This document shows positions 28,317 to 37,270 of a stretch of 64,000 bases of DNA, piece by piece. Where the stretch lies: positions 24,358 to 88,357 of the forward strand of contig CAJXBG010000002.1 of the NCBI GenBank assembly GCA_913050215.1, given 5' to 3'. Origin of the DNA: an uncultured Gammaproteobacteria bacterium. Its GTDB lineage: Bacteria; Pseudomonadota; Gammaproteobacteria; Pseudomonadales; Azotimanducaceae. Under the pieces are notes generated by a model. The model made no database searches. It had not been told where the DNA came from and worked only from the letters and a program-made list of their open reading frames with translations. The position numbers and the translations under genes are program-made. How positions within the stretch are numbered: the stretch's first letter is position 1; each line of letters starts with the position of its first letter.

Positions 28317-29333
28317 ATGCCGAATCATTCGGAAAATCACGATCATCATAAACATGACGCTGCTCACGAGGAGCACGGTCATGGTTCTCTCGATGATGGT
28401 CCTGTTGGAGATGGCTTTCACAGTCATGGCCATGGCCATGGTCACGTCCACGATCATGGTTATGATTTCAGTAAAGTCAATGCTGGTTTTATGATCGCGA
28501 TTGCCGCAAATCTGATATTCACCGTGCTTGAAGCTGTATACGGATTTTTATCTAACTCAGTAAGCCTGTTGGGCGACGCGGGTCATAACCTTTCAGATGT
28601 GCTCGGATTGTTGCTGGCCTGGGGCGCTTCTTACCTAGCCACAAGAAAAAGCACCGAACTGTATTCTTACGGGTTCAGGAAAACGACGATCCTTGCAGCA
28701 ATAATCAATGCAATGACCTTGGTCTTTGCTGCAGGTTTTATCGCTATTGAATCAATAGAGAAGTTTTTTACGCCATCACCTATGGATGAGGTCATCGTCA
28801 TGGTCGTCGCGGGTATCGGTATTGTAGTCAATGCCGGCACTGCGATGATATTTATGAAAGGCAGTAAAGAAGATCTGAATTTGAAAGGAGCCTATTTACA
28901 TCTTGCTTATGACGCTGCGATTTCTGCCGCGGTGGTTGTTGGTGCATGCATCAGCTATTTCTCTAATTGGCACTTAATTGATCCGTTGCTTGGTTTACTC
29001 ATCGTTGGAGTGATCTTGTTCGGCACCTGGGGACTATTACGAGACTCCATTAATCTGATTCTGGATGCAGTGCCGGAGGGCTGCAGCCCTCAGGGTGTCA
29101 AGGCATATCTTGAAGGAATATCAGGGGTGTCTGAAGTTCATGATTTACACATTTGGGCGATGAGCACGTTTGAAAACTGTATGACAGCGCATCTTGTGAT
29201 GCCTGAAAATACACTTTGGGAGTCAGAATCAAGTTATGAGGAAATAGGTCAGGCGATGAGAAAAGACTTCAATATTCATCACATCACGCTTCAAGTTGAG
29301 AGGGATTTTACCTGTTCAACTAATGACTGTTGA
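28317..29333 (+). CDS. cation diffusion facilitator zinc transporter (ZitB/CzcD-like)
   Basis: 338 residues. The first 55 residues are extremely His-rich (HSENHDHHKHDAAHEEHGHG and HSHGHGHGHVHDHG), a probable metal-gathering tail. Six membrane helices follow, with SLLGDAGHNLSDVLGLLLAW (helix 2 site), a YSYGFRKTTILAAIINA segment and a HLAYDAAISAAVVVGA segment (helix 5 site). The HxxxD plus HxxxD layout and DLHIWAMSTFENCMTAHLV C-domain fit zinc exporters. It is not closely related to the FieF-like gene at 24921. Confidence 0.92.
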   Translation: MPNHSENHDHHKHDAAHEEHGHGSLDDGPVGDGFHSHGHGHGHVHDHGYDFSKVNAGFMIAIAANLIFTVLEAVYGFLSNSVSLLGDAGHNLSDVLGLLLAWGASYLATRKSTELYSYGFRKTTILAAIINAMTLVFAAGFIAIESIEKFFTPSPMDEVIVMVVAGIGIVVNAGTAMIFMKGSKEDLNLKGAYLHLAYDAAISAAVVVGACISYFSNWHLIDPLLGLLIVGVILFGTWGLLRDSINLILDAVPEGCSPQGVKAYLEGISGVSEVHDLHIWAMSTFENCMTAHLVMPENTLWESESSYEEIGQAMRKDFNIHHITLQVERDFTCSTNDC

Positions 29334-29620
29334 TAGCATCGTTAATGTCATAGAGGAGCAGCGCTAATGCTGTTGGCGGTTAAAAGAACAATATAACTCC
29401 AGGGTAATGCGCCCAGAATAATTTCCGTTAGTCCAGTAATGTTCCCTTAGGGTGAGTCTCGGGGTGTTAGTTCTGGTTTGTTAAATATCAGTTCCCGTCG
29501 AAATCTGTTTATTGGCTTGAGTTGCCCGGGAAATGTCATCGCTTGCGACAGGACAATCGGCGTTGATGTATGAGAAGATTATTATCATCTAAATAAAAAC
29601 AAGAAAAACAAGGACTTTGC
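29334..29620. other. intergenic region upstream of the NSS transporter
   Basis: 287 nt with no gene or convincing structure seen. An AT-rich stretch (about 29575-29610) just before the ribosome site AAGGA may contain the promoter of the transporter. Confidence 0.35.
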
Positions 29621-30952
29621 ATGAGTGTACGGGGAGAATTTTCATCCCGCCTAGGATTTATTTTAGCGGCGGCAGGTTCGGCAGTTGGCCTTGGTAATAT
29701 CTGGGGGTTTCCTACCCAGGTTGCAGGAAATGGTGGCGCTGCGTTTGTGCTGGTGTATGTCATTCTCGCTTTTGCGCTTGCTTACCCCGTGTTGATGGCT
29801 GAGTTGATTATCGGGCGTGCAACACGTTCAAATATGGTAGATGCGCTTGGCATCGTGACAGGAAGCCCCGTTGGTAGAATCACCGGCGTCTGGGGTTTTG
29901 TTACGGTCTCTTTCATTCTTGCTTTTTACGCGCTGGTCGCTGGCTGGATGATCGCTTTCTTCCTTGAAACCTTGTCTAGTCTGGTTGGTTTGGAGCGGCT
30001 GTCAGAGTGGCTGACATCACAAACCGTGTTACGTGATGTGATTTTTTGCGGTCTTTTCATGGCCGCTACGGCAGGGATTGTACTTGGCGGCGTAAGTAAT
30101 GGAATAGAGAAGTGGTCGGTGAGATTGATGCCAACACTGATTTTGCTGATTGTGCTACTCATCGTTTACGTTGCAACGCTCGACGGTGCATCTGCCGGTT
30201 TTAAGGCCTATCTGTTGCCCGATTTCAGCAAAGTGCTCAACCCCGGGCTGTTGGTGAGCGCGATGGGACAAGCATTTTTCTCCATGTCTCTTGGTGTAGG
30301 TACGATGTTGGTCTACGGATCGTATATCCAAAATAGTGAAAAGCTATCAACACTCGGCGCCTCTGTTGCATTGGTCGATATTGGCATCGCGGTGATTGCC
30401 GGTTTGTTAATTATCCCCGCGATGTATGTCGCCCTTGCTAACGGTGTGGAAATTTACACGGAGGCTGGCGAACTCATTGCCGGGGACTCACTGATCTTTA
30501 CTGTCCTGCCAGCGTTATTTGATACGATGGGCGCAGCGGGTAGTCTGGTTGCTTTTGTTTTTTTCGCCTTGATGATCATCGCGGCGTTGACCTCGTCGAT
30601 TTCCATGCTGGAGGTTCCTGTCGCTTATGTTGTAGAGAGTAAGGGATTCACCCGCACCAAGGCGGTTTGGGGGCTCACGACCGTTATTTTCTCTGTCAGC
30701 ACGGTTATCGCATTTAATTTTGGTGAGCTTTTCGGGTTGGTGATTTCATTGACCACTCAGTACAGTCAGCCCCTCTTGGGCTTCGTGTTGTGTATTTTCG
30801 CGGGTTGGGTATGGCATCGCGATAATATTCTGCAAGAGCTGGAAAAAGGCGATGAGGGGGTAAGTGCTAGTCTGTTTTGGATGATCTGGCCCTGGTACAT
30901 TCGGTTCGTATGTCCGGTTGTGATCCTGATCATGTTTTACAGGTCTTTCTAA
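29621..30952 (+). CDS. sodium-dependent transporter, NSS (SNF) family
   Basis: 443 residues with about 11-12 membrane helices. The N-terminal SRLGFILAAAGSAVGLGNIW is the family hallmark: the sodium- and substrate-binding unwound part of helix 1. GNGGAAFVLVYVILAFALA follows, as in bacterial LeuT/MhsT-type transporters of amino acids or amines. Later segments SMSLGVGTMLVYGSYI (helix 6) and ALTSSISMLEVPVAYVVE (helix 8, sodium site) are intact. AAGGA lies upstream of the ATG. The next gene, a D-amino-acid lyase-like enzyme, suggests amino-acid uptake followed by breakdown, as an inference. Confidence 0.9.
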   Translation: MSVRGEFSSRLGFILAAAGSAVGLGNIWGFPTQVAGNGGAAFVLVYVILAFALAYPVLMAELIIGRATRSNMVDALGIVTGSPVGRITGVWGFVTVSFILAFYALVAGWMIAFFLETLSSLVGLERLSEWLTSQTVLRDVIFCGLFMAATAGIVLGGVSNGIEKWSVRLMPTLILLIVLLIVYVATLDGASAGFKAYLLPDFSKVLNPGLLVSAMGQAFFSMSLGVGTMLVYGSYIQNSEKLSTLGASVALVDIGIAVIAGLLIIPAMYVALANGVEIYTEAGELIAGDSLIFTVLPALFDTMGAAGSLVAFVFFALMIIAALTSSISMLEVPVAYVVESKGFTRTKAVWGLTTVIFSVSTVIAFNFGELFGLVISLTTQYSQPLLGFVLCIFAGWVWHRDNILQELEKGDEGVSASLFWMIWPWYIRFVCPVVILIMFYRSF

Positions 30953-30962
30953 AAATTCATAC

Positions 30963-30986
30963 AGCTTTTATCAAGCAAGCTTTTTT
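30963..30986 (+). terminator. possible weak terminator after the NSS transporter
   Basis: AGCTT (30963-30967) can pair with AAGCT (30977-30981) over a 9-nt loop, followed by a run of six T. The stem is short, so the call is tentative. Confidence 0.35.
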
Positions 30987-31124
30987 CTCCCGTAGTGACC
31001 ATAAGGAAAAGAAAAAGCAAAGAGATCGGAGAGGCACCCTTACATAGCTTAACCTGTTGACTCTAAATCCATATTCGTTTCTTATCGATGTTTGTAGAAA
31101 GTTTATTCGAAGGAAAGTTATACC

Positions 31125-32300
31125 ATGCCGTCATTTAACCAGTTTCTTAAAAACACCATCGAACAGACGCCACTTGATCCTATCGTACTGGATAAGCCAA
31201 TAGAGATAGGGGAGCTTCCTACGCCGGCATTAACAATTGATCTCGAGATCTTCGAGCGTAATCTCGAAAACATGCAAAGTTATCTGGACAGTTGCAATCT
31301 TGGGTTAAGAAGTCACGGCAAAATGCACAAGTGTCCAATCATCGCAAAGAAGCAGATCGAACATGGTGCGCTGGGAATATGTACCGCAACCGTAAGCGAA
31401 GCTGAGATGATGGTGCGTGCAGGCATTGAAGATATTCTTATCACTTCGCCAATAGCAACAACGGATAAAATAGCGCGCGTTATTGAGATGGGTCTGGTGA
31501 CGGACAAGTTACACCTTGTTGTGGATGACGTCGGGAATGCGACGGCGCTCAACATCGCCGCGCGCGATGCTGGAATCATACTTTCGGTCTATATAGACCT
31601 CGATCCCCCCATGGGAAGAACCGGCGTTGAGCAGGGTGCACCGGCGCTTGCGCTTGGGCAACACCTTACGGATGAATGCAATAATCTTTCTCTTGATGGT
31701 CTGCAGATTTACATCGGTAGTTGCATGCATATCCACGGGTTTGAAAAAAGGCGCGATCGATATGCACGTATGATGGCGCTTACTGCTTCAACCCGTGAAA
31801 TGTTTCTTCAAGCTGGCATTGATGTACCCGTCGTCTCCGGTGGAGGCACCGGCTCCTACAATATGGAATCTGATATAGGTGTACTTACTGAAGTTCAGGC
31901 GGGCTCCTACGTTTTTATGGATGTTGAATACCGCGAAATCGGTGGAGAAAAAACTGAGCTTTTTTCGGACTTTGAACCCTCGCTCCACGTGCTGGTCACT
32001 GCTATCAGCAAACCCCAGAAAAAATTGATCACGGTTGATGCTGGTTACAAGTCTTTCGCGTCAGATACGGTCAAACCTCAGTTCAAGGATATTGAAGGTG
32101 TTGATTTTAACTGGGGAGGAGATGAGCACGGTATTATTTTGTTGAACAATCCATCGGTGGAAATCCGGTTGGGAGATAAGTTACCCATTGTCACACCTCA
32201 CTGTGATCCAACAGTAAACCTATACGACTACTATTTTCCTCATCGGGATGGCGTTGTTTCTGAGATCTGGCCAATAGCAGCACGGGGTAAATCTCAGTAG
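31125..32300 (+). CDS. DSD1-family PLP enzyme (D-threonine aldolase / D-serine dehydratase-like)
   Basis: 391 residues, alanine-racemase-type barrel (fold type III). TPALTIDLEIFERNLENM begins the barrel, and RSHGKMHKCPIIAKKQ contains the PLP lysine. GICTATVSEAEMMVRAGI and SGGGTGSYNMESD (PLP-phosphate site) follow. The C-terminal PHCDPTVNLYDYYF supplies the metal-binding His and Cys/Asp positions seen in this family. It would cleave D-3-hydroxyamino acids (to glycine plus aldehyde) or dehydrate D-serine-like substrates; which one cannot be decided. AAGGAAAG precedes the ATG. Confidence 0.87.
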   Translation: MPSFNQFLKNTIEQTPLDPIVLDKPIEIGELPTPALTIDLEIFERNLENMQSYLDSCNLGLRSHGKMHKCPIIAKKQIEHGALGICTATVSEAEMMVRAGIEDILITSPIATTDKIARVIEMGLVTDKLHLVVDDVGNATALNIAARDAGIILSVYIDLDPPMGRTGVEQGAPALALGQHLTDECNNLSLDGLQIYIGSCMHIHGFEKRRDRYARMMALTASTREMFLQAGIDVPVVSGGGTGSYNMESDIGVLTEVQAGSYVFMDVEYREIGGEKTELFSDFEPSLHVLVTAISKPQKKLITVDAGYKSFASDTVKPQFKDIEGVDFNWGGDEHGIILLNNPSVEIRLGDKLPIVTPHCDPTVNLYDYYFPHRDGVVSEIWPIAARGKSQ

Positions 32301-32352
32301 TTTTCAGCGGGTTCACCATATCTTATTAATAACCTAACACTTGGAATCGTAA

Positions 32353-33354
32353 ATGCACCAGTTTGTTCCCTACTTTGAAGATTTTGCCGTTGGAGATGAT
32401 CTCAGTGATGTACCAGCGGTGACTATTACCTCAGGGCAGGTTGCCATACACCAGGCGATTTTTGGTGACAGGCTTAAGATGGCGCTTGATCATCCCCTTT
32501 CAACCGCAGTCACAGGCCATCATCAAGCGTTGGTTAGCTCATCATTGGTTTGCAACATTGCGATCGGACTTAGCACAATTCCTTCGCAGAGAGTCATGGG
32601 GAATCTGTTTTACAGGGGCCTAGTGTTACGTGAACCAGTATTTGTTGGGGATACGCTATCGGTGACGACCAAAGTTGTTGGCCTCAGACAGAACAAGCTC
32701 CGAGCAGGGCGAGCGGCGTCTGGGATGGTTGCTTTAGAAATACAAGTAAAAAACCAACACGGTTCGACCGTCATGCATTTCTGGCGTTGTCCAATGATCC
32801 CTTGCCGTGATGGGGCAATTGATACAGGCAAAGTAGATGACTTTGGTTTTATGCCGGAGGAAATCGAAGCTTCAGAGCTGCTCGCAGTGGTGCCTGATTG
32901 GAACTACGAAAAATATCGCGCAATGACCTCTGGTGCCTACTTTAGTGACTTGGTCGTGGGCGCCACGACAAATATTGAAGCGAAAGATACCGTAACCTCG
33001 GCGCCTGAGTTGGTCCGTATGACTCTCAATATGGCAATGACCCATACTGATGCAGGGCAAAGTGTCTATGGCAAACGATTAGTTTATGGGGGACATACGA
33101 TAGCGATGGCAGCGGCTCAGTTGTTGCGGGTAATGCCCAATATGTTGTCAGTGCTTGCTTGGTACAAGTGCGATCATCTTGCGCCTGTATTTGAGGAGGA
33201 CGTCTTGTACTCAAGTGTCACCATTGAGGGTTTGACCCAAATAAAAAGCGCGGGCATCGTAAATCTCTCTATACAGACTTATGCTGTCAGATCTGATGGT
33301 GAAACAGGTGATGTACAGGTACTGGATTGGAAACTGGCGGTGCTATCTGCGTGA
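32353..33354 (+). CDS. MaoC-family double hot-dog dehydratase-like protein
   Basis: 333 residues made of two hot-dog domains. The first (about 1-155) starts with YFEDFAVGDDLSDVPAVTIT, continues with GNLFYRGLVLREPVFVGDTL and TKVVGLRQNKLRAGRAASG. The second (about 185-330) has YFSDLVVGATTNIEAKDTVT and KRLVYGGHTIAMAAAQLLRV. This resembles MaoC-type enoyl-CoA hydratases such as mesaconyl-CoA hydratase. It probably hydrates an acyl-CoA, though the exact substrate is unknown. It lies 52 nt after the DSD1-like gene and converges on the nitrile hydratase operon. Confidence 0.85.
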   Translation: MHQFVPYFEDFAVGDDLSDVPAVTITSGQVAIHQAIFGDRLKMALDHPLSTAVTGHHQALVSSSLVCNIAIGLSTIPSQRVMGNLFYRGLVLREPVFVGDTLSVTTKVVGLRQNKLRAGRAASGMVALEIQVKNQHGSTVMHFWRCPMIPCRDGAIDTGKVDDFGFMPEEIEASELLAVVPDWNYEKYRAMTSGAYFSDLVVGATTNIEAKDTVTSAPELVRMTLNMAMTHTDAGQSVYGKRLVYGGHTIAMAAAQLLRVMPNMLSVLAWYKCDHLAPVFEEDVLYSSVTIEGLTQIKSAGIVNLSIQTYAVRSDGETGDVQVLDWKLAVLSA

Positions 33355-33389
33355 TAGCAAAACAGTATTGAGATGTATAGAGCATTCAG

Positions 33390-33734
33390 CTAGTGGTCGT
33401 GTCCCGCGGGTCTCTCGGAATAAATCTGTTGTATGGCTTGAAGTTGTGCGGAGTCAACAATACCCTTTGTTTCAAGCGTATCGGTGAGAGCCGCGAGAAA
33501 TAGAGGGTAATATTGGTATTCAGCCGTTGGGTTGCGCCGTTCCCAATCGTCAATTCTAGCTATCAAGGAAGCTCTGAATTCGTCCCACTCAAATGCGCCA
33601 TTCTCACTCAACAGTCGGGCCATGCCAAATACACGACTTTGCCAAGGTTCGTCGAACAGCAGCTCGCCGTTTATCAGTGGTGGTGCCCCTCGGCCCAGTA
33701 GTTCTGGGTCAGGCGAGGTGTCTTTCTCATGCAT
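33390..33734 (-). CDS. nitrile hydratase accessory protein
   Basis: 114 residues. [20 protein letters not shown], then [20 protein letters not shown] and [18 protein letters not shown], match the small nitrile hydratase accessory/activator family, which resembles the N-terminal part of the beta subunit. Such proteins help insert cobalt into the alpha subunit, often by subunit exchange. It overlaps the alpha gene by 8 nt and ends the operon, with 35 nt to the convergent MaoC gene. Confidence 0.88.
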   Translation of the reverse strand: MHEKDTSPDPELLGRGAPPLINGELLFDEPWQSRVFGMARLLSENGAFEWDEFRASLIARIDDWERRNPTAEYQYYPLFLAALTDTLETKGIVDSAQLQAIQQIYSERPAGHDH

Positions 33735-34350
33735 GGGCTACCCCTATCATCGCGTCTCTGGATACGCGATTAGCCAATTCTGACTCGGTCATATTCTCGG
33801 TTCCAGCAGGTTGTTCCGGCAGTACCATGTAACGTACTTCCGCGCTGGAGTCCCAGACTTTTATTTCCGTATCCGATGGCAACGCGAGTCCCATTTCAGC
33901 AAGAACCTTGCGGGGCTCCCTGACGATCCGTGACCGATAGGCCGGATCTTTGTACCATTTAGGTGGCAGACCAAGAACTGCCCATGGGTAGCAAGAGCAG
34001 AGAGTACATACAACAACATTGTGAATATTGGATTCATTGGCGACGACGACGAGTTTCTCTGTTTGTCCGCCTTCAAATTTGAAGTCTTGAATAGCCTTAG
34101 TACCGTCGTTCAGGAGTCGCGTCTTGAAAGCGGGGTCTTTCCACGCGCGGGCGACAACTTTTGCACCATTCATGGGGCCAACGCGCTCTTCATACTGAAC
34201 GATGACATGATCAACATCGCTTGCTTTGAGCAGACCTCTTTCAATCAGCAGTGATTCTAGGGCCTCTGCTCTGATTGCTTGTGGGGAACTCTCGTGATGA
34301 TGAGCATGTCCGTGATGGCTATCTCCTGTACCGTCTGTTTTATCGGTCAA
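33727..34350 (-). CDS. nthA: cobalt-type nitrile hydratase, alpha subunit
   Basis: 207 residues. It hydrates nitriles to amides with the beta subunit. The metal site VVCTLCSC holds Cys115, Cys118 and Cys120; threonine in CTLCSC marks the cobalt type, whereas iron enzymes have [26 protein letters not shown] continues the family pattern. The N-terminus is His-rich (HHGHAHHHE), possibly a metal-binding tail. The start is TTG with GGAGG 5 nt upstream. The gene order beta, alpha, accessory is typical for cobalt enzymes. Confidence 0.95.
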   Translation of the reverse strand: MTDKTDGTGDSHHGHAHHHESSPQAIRAEALESLLIERGLLKASDVDHVIVQYEERVGPMNGAKVVARAWKDPAFKTRLLNDGTKAIQDFKFEGGQTEKLVVVANESNIHNVVVCTLCSCYPWAVLGLPPKWYKDPAYRSRIVREPRKVLAEMGLALPSDTEIKVWDSSAEVRYMVLPEQPAGTENMTESELANRVSRDAMIGVAHA

Positions 34351-34364
34351 TTTTGCCTCCGGTA

Positions 34365-35066
34365 TTATTGTTGATATATGTCGTTGGAATAATCGCCTGC
34401 ATGGAGATAGGACTCAAATAGATCGAGGCTTACCTGAACGCCGTGTTCTCCGTCATCCCAAAGGTCGGTGGCTCGGAAAGCGATTGTGTACAAATGTTGG
34501 GGCTGTTCACCTTCACCATGGGCATTTGAATCGGGAAAAACCCAAACGCCGTGATGTTTAATCACGGTACCTGTTTTACCTCGAGCGTAGGCTGGTAAAC
34601 GAGTGTGCCCCGGAACACTTTGATTAGTTGTTCTAATTTGAGTGTGAATGTCAAACTTGGGTGCGTGGTTCAATGAACGCTGAGCACCCTGCGCTGCAGG
34701 TTGTTTGATTGGTGTAGCGACCTGTTTATTCGGTTGTGCGGCAATCAGGTCATTCTCTTTAGCGCCGATAGCTAATGCTCGTGTCGTAATTTCTTTTTGA
34801 GTTACCACTCCGGCTTCGACCAACAGGGTTTCTATGCCGCCGAGCCATCGTCCGTAATAGCCATGAGTAAGATACGCCGTTGGGGATATCCGCTCAACAC
34901 CATGCCGAAACGTATCGGTGTTGGTCCACGCGCCACATTTTGGACCGACGTTTGACATGGTAAATACCGCTGCCTGCCAGCGCTCAGCAAAGTTTCGAGC
35001 GCTTGGTTGCCCTTTGTCAACTTTCCCGTGGCCCTGCTTACCACCGAGATCATGTATACCATCCAT
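34365..35066 (-). CDS. nthB: nitrile hydratase, beta subunit
   Basis: 233 residues. [17 protein letters not shown] is the canonical beta-subunit start, and [13 protein letters not shown], the [20 protein letters not shown] stretch and the C-terminal SH3-like domain ([32 protein letters not shown]) complete it. It packs against the alpha subunit around the cobalt site. Its ATG overlaps the stop of the upstream acyl-CoA synthetase by one base (TAATG), so translation is probably coupled. The alpha gene follows 14 nt later. Confidence 0.95.
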   Translation of the reverse strand: MDGIHDLGGKQGHGKVDKGQPSARNFAERWQAAVFTMSNVGPKCGAWTNTDTFRHGVERISPTAYLTHGYYGRWLGGIETLLVEAGVVTQKEITTRALAIGAKENDLIAAQPNKQVATPIKQPAAQGAQRSLNHAPKFDIHTQIRTTNQSVPGHTRLPAYARGKTGTVIKHHGVWVFPDSNAHGEGEQPQHLYTIAFRATDLWDDGEHGVQVSLDLFESYLHAGDYSNDIYQQ

Positions 35067-36748
35067 TAGCGTTCCATTTTTGCGACGGTTGCTTCCCTTA
35101 TGCGTCTCTTGTCAATTTTGCCGGAGGCGATCCTCAATAAAGGTTCGGAGGCAAATTCAATGTATCTAGGGATTTTGAATTTTGCGATGTGCTCAGCTAA
35201 GTAATCACTTAGGGTATCGATAGTGATTGCATCCTCACTGAAAACGGTTGCACCCACTTCTTCACCCAATCGTTTATCCGGGACAGCATAGACGCTTGCT
35301 TCTAAAATTGCCGGGTGAGATAGCAGTGCGGCTTCGACTTCAGCACATCCAATATTCTCTCCCCCCCGGATCACTAAATCCTTAATCCGATCGACGATAT
35401 AGAGGTAGCCTTCCCCGTCGATGTAAGCAACGTCACCCGTATGTAGCCATCGATCGCTAAATGCTTCTGCATTGGCATCGGAGCGGTTCCAATAACCTTT
35501 AATCACGGATGTGCCTTTGACAAGTAATTCACCGCGCATGTTTGCTGGCAGCTGTTGTCCCGATTCATCGATGATTTTCAATTCCAAAACAGCAGAACAT
35601 CTGCCGGAGCTTCCTGGGTGTGCTAGATAGTCCTCGCCGCCAATGCCAGCCCCGATTGCATTGGTTTCGGTCATTCCCCATCCGGTATTCGGCAGGGCTT
35701 TTTGGAACGTGGCTGCTATCCCCTTGACCTGTTCTGGTGCTCTTGGTGCACCGCCACCTCCCACGCTAGCGAGGGTGCTTAAATCGCGGTTGGTTTGCTT
35801 TGCGACCTCAACTAAATCTCCAGTCATCGCGGCCGGAGCAACGAAGGATGCGATTTTTTCCTGTTCGATAAGTTCTGCTGCTACCGTTGCGTTCCACCGA
35901 TACATTGACACCAGTTTTCTCTGCGATCTGTAACTTGAGAGGTAAACAGCATGCGATCCCGTTGCATGAAATAGAGGAACAGCCAGTAGGGTTGCAAGCT
36001 GATAATCATTCTTTGGTGGTTCGATACCTGCAACCAGCATTGCAGAACGCTGATCCAGCTCCCAGGACATTAGGGCGGTTATGATGTTTCTGTGGCAAGA
36101 AACTGCCCCTTTGGGATGTCCAGTCGAGCCTGATGTAAACAGAATCGTTGCATCATCATTTGGTCCGACCGTCGCTTCAGGCATGTCGCATGGCGCTATG
36201 CTTGATAATAGATCTTCTAGTACAGGAATATCCTCTGGAAGGGGTTTTTCGGGACGAACAGCGATCACGCGGACGCCAGCACTTTGATAGACTGACTGTA
36301 CTCTATCGATTCGTTCCTGATCCGCCAGCAAGGTTTTCGCGCCGCTGTGATTTAACCCATATTCAATCTCTTCTGTAGACCAGAGGGCATTCAGCGTGAC
36401 CGCGATAGCACCAATTGAGGTTACCGCGGTAAACGCCATGATCCACTCAGGATAATTACGCATTGAAATAGCAACCCGGTCGCCCTGTTGTACGTGATAG
36501 TCATTTACCAGTAAGTGACCAATCTTTGCCGCATTTTGATAAGTCTCTTCAAAAGAGTATCGCTCTTCTTGGTAGACGATAAATGTTTCATCGCTGCGGT
36601 TGTCTCGATACAAGTCGCCGAGGGTAAGTGGTGCGTGAACGAAGGCACGACAGGATTCACCGTAGAGTTCGACCTCATGAAGTTCGTAGGGTTGTCCCGG
36701 GCTGGTTAGGTGTGCAATTGCGTCTGTTCTTGTTGCAAATTCCGACAT
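35066..36748 (-). CDS. acyl-CoA synthetase heading the nitrile hydratase operon
   Basis: 560 residues from the ATG at 36748; an in-frame ATG at 36784 would add 12. ANL ligase with ATILFTSGSTGHPKGAVSCH (P-loop), GWGMTETNAIGAG (A5), RWLHTGDVAYIDGEGYLYIV then DRIKDLVIRGGENIGCAEVE, and LLRIASGKIDKRRIRE with the catalytic lysine. It activates a carboxylate as the CoA thioester. Its one-base overlap with nthB means it probably acts on the product of nitrile degradation, once an amidase has released the acid. No amidase is present in the window. Confidence 0.9.
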   Translation of the reverse strand: MSEFATRTDAIAHLTSPGQPYELHEVELYGESCRAFVHAPLTLGDLYRDNRSDETFIVYQEERYSFEETYQNAAKIGHLLVNDYHVQQGDRVAISMRNYPEWIMAFTAVTSIGAIAVTLNALWSTEEIEYGLNHSGAKTLLADQERIDRVQSVYQSAGVRVIAVRPEKPLPEDIPVLEDLLSSIAPCDMPEATVGPNDDATILFTSGSTGHPKGAVSCHRNIITALMSWELDQRSAMLVAGIEPPKNDYQLATLLAVPLFHATGSHAVYLSSYRSQRKLVSMYRWNATVAAELIEQEKIASFVAPAAMTGDLVEVAKQTNRDLSTLASVGGGGAPRAPEQVKGIAATFQKALPNTGWGMTETNAIGAGIGGEDYLAHPGSSGRCSAVLELKIIDESGQQLPANMRGELLVKGTSVIKGYWNRSDANAEAFSDRWLHTGDVAYIDGEGYLYIVDRIKDLVIRGGENIGCAEVEAALLSHPAILEASVYAVPDKRLGEEVGATVFSEDAITIDTLSDYLAEHIAKFKIPRYIEFASEPLLRIASGKIDKRRIREATVAKMER

Positions 36749-36871
36749 GGTTTGTGATTTTACTCTCTGTGTAAGAAGCGGCATTACTTAAGATGCCCCT
36801 AAATGTATCTGAAAAATACGATGGCTGCCAATCGAGCGATGTTTACTTGTTCTCACCAACCGTGTGCTTGT

Positions 36872-37225
36872 TTAATTCAAGCAAGCAGTCTGGTTTTCCT
36901 CGAGTGTACACATGGTCATGATTCGAAGTGTCTTGTCCCTTCCTCGTTTCAATTCAAACTGAATCTCATCGTCTTCCCGAAACGCTGTTAAGTCGGTTGC
37001 GCCGGCTACCCCAAAATACATTGTCATAGGTTGCATATTGAATTGCTTCAATTCACCGTGAGTAATTTTTACTCTTCGCCCGGATTCATCGATCTTGACT
37101 ATTTTACCTTTGGTGATTTCTATGCGCTTCCTATCTTGCGCGTCAGCGACTACCGGCGGGGTAATAATCGTCACGATTAGAGCTAAGGCTTTAGTGATTC
37201 GAGAAAGTTTGTCAGTTGTCGTCAT
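36872..37225 (-). CDS. cusF: CusF-like periplasmic copper/silver-binding protein
   Basis: 117 residues: a signal peptide (helix ALALIVTIITPPVVADA) and a small OB-fold. The stretch GKIVKIDESGRRVKITHGEL, then NMQPMTMYFGV, matches CusF. The histidine of THGEL and the methionines of PMTM are the Cu(I)/Ag(I) ligands. The tryptophan of E. coli CusF (NWPEMTM) is replaced by methionine (NMQPMTM). The C-terminal tail CTLEENQTACLN adds two cysteines. It is the last gene of the leftward efflux operon. Confidence 0.85.
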   Translation of the reverse strand: MTTTDKLSRITKALALIVTIITPPVVADAQDRKRIEITKGKIVKIDESGRRVKITHGELKQFNMQPMTMYFGVAGATDLTAFREDDEIQFELKRGRDKTLRIMTMCTLEENQTACLN

Positions 37226-37270
37226 TCAGGGTGTCTCTCTATCTGATGGGTCGTCGGTAAATATTTTGGG

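Noticed and set aside
29574..29600. AT-rich stretch upstream of the NSS transporter as a Fur box
   Set aside because: Only a loose match to GATAATGATAATCATTATC and no iron gene adjacent.
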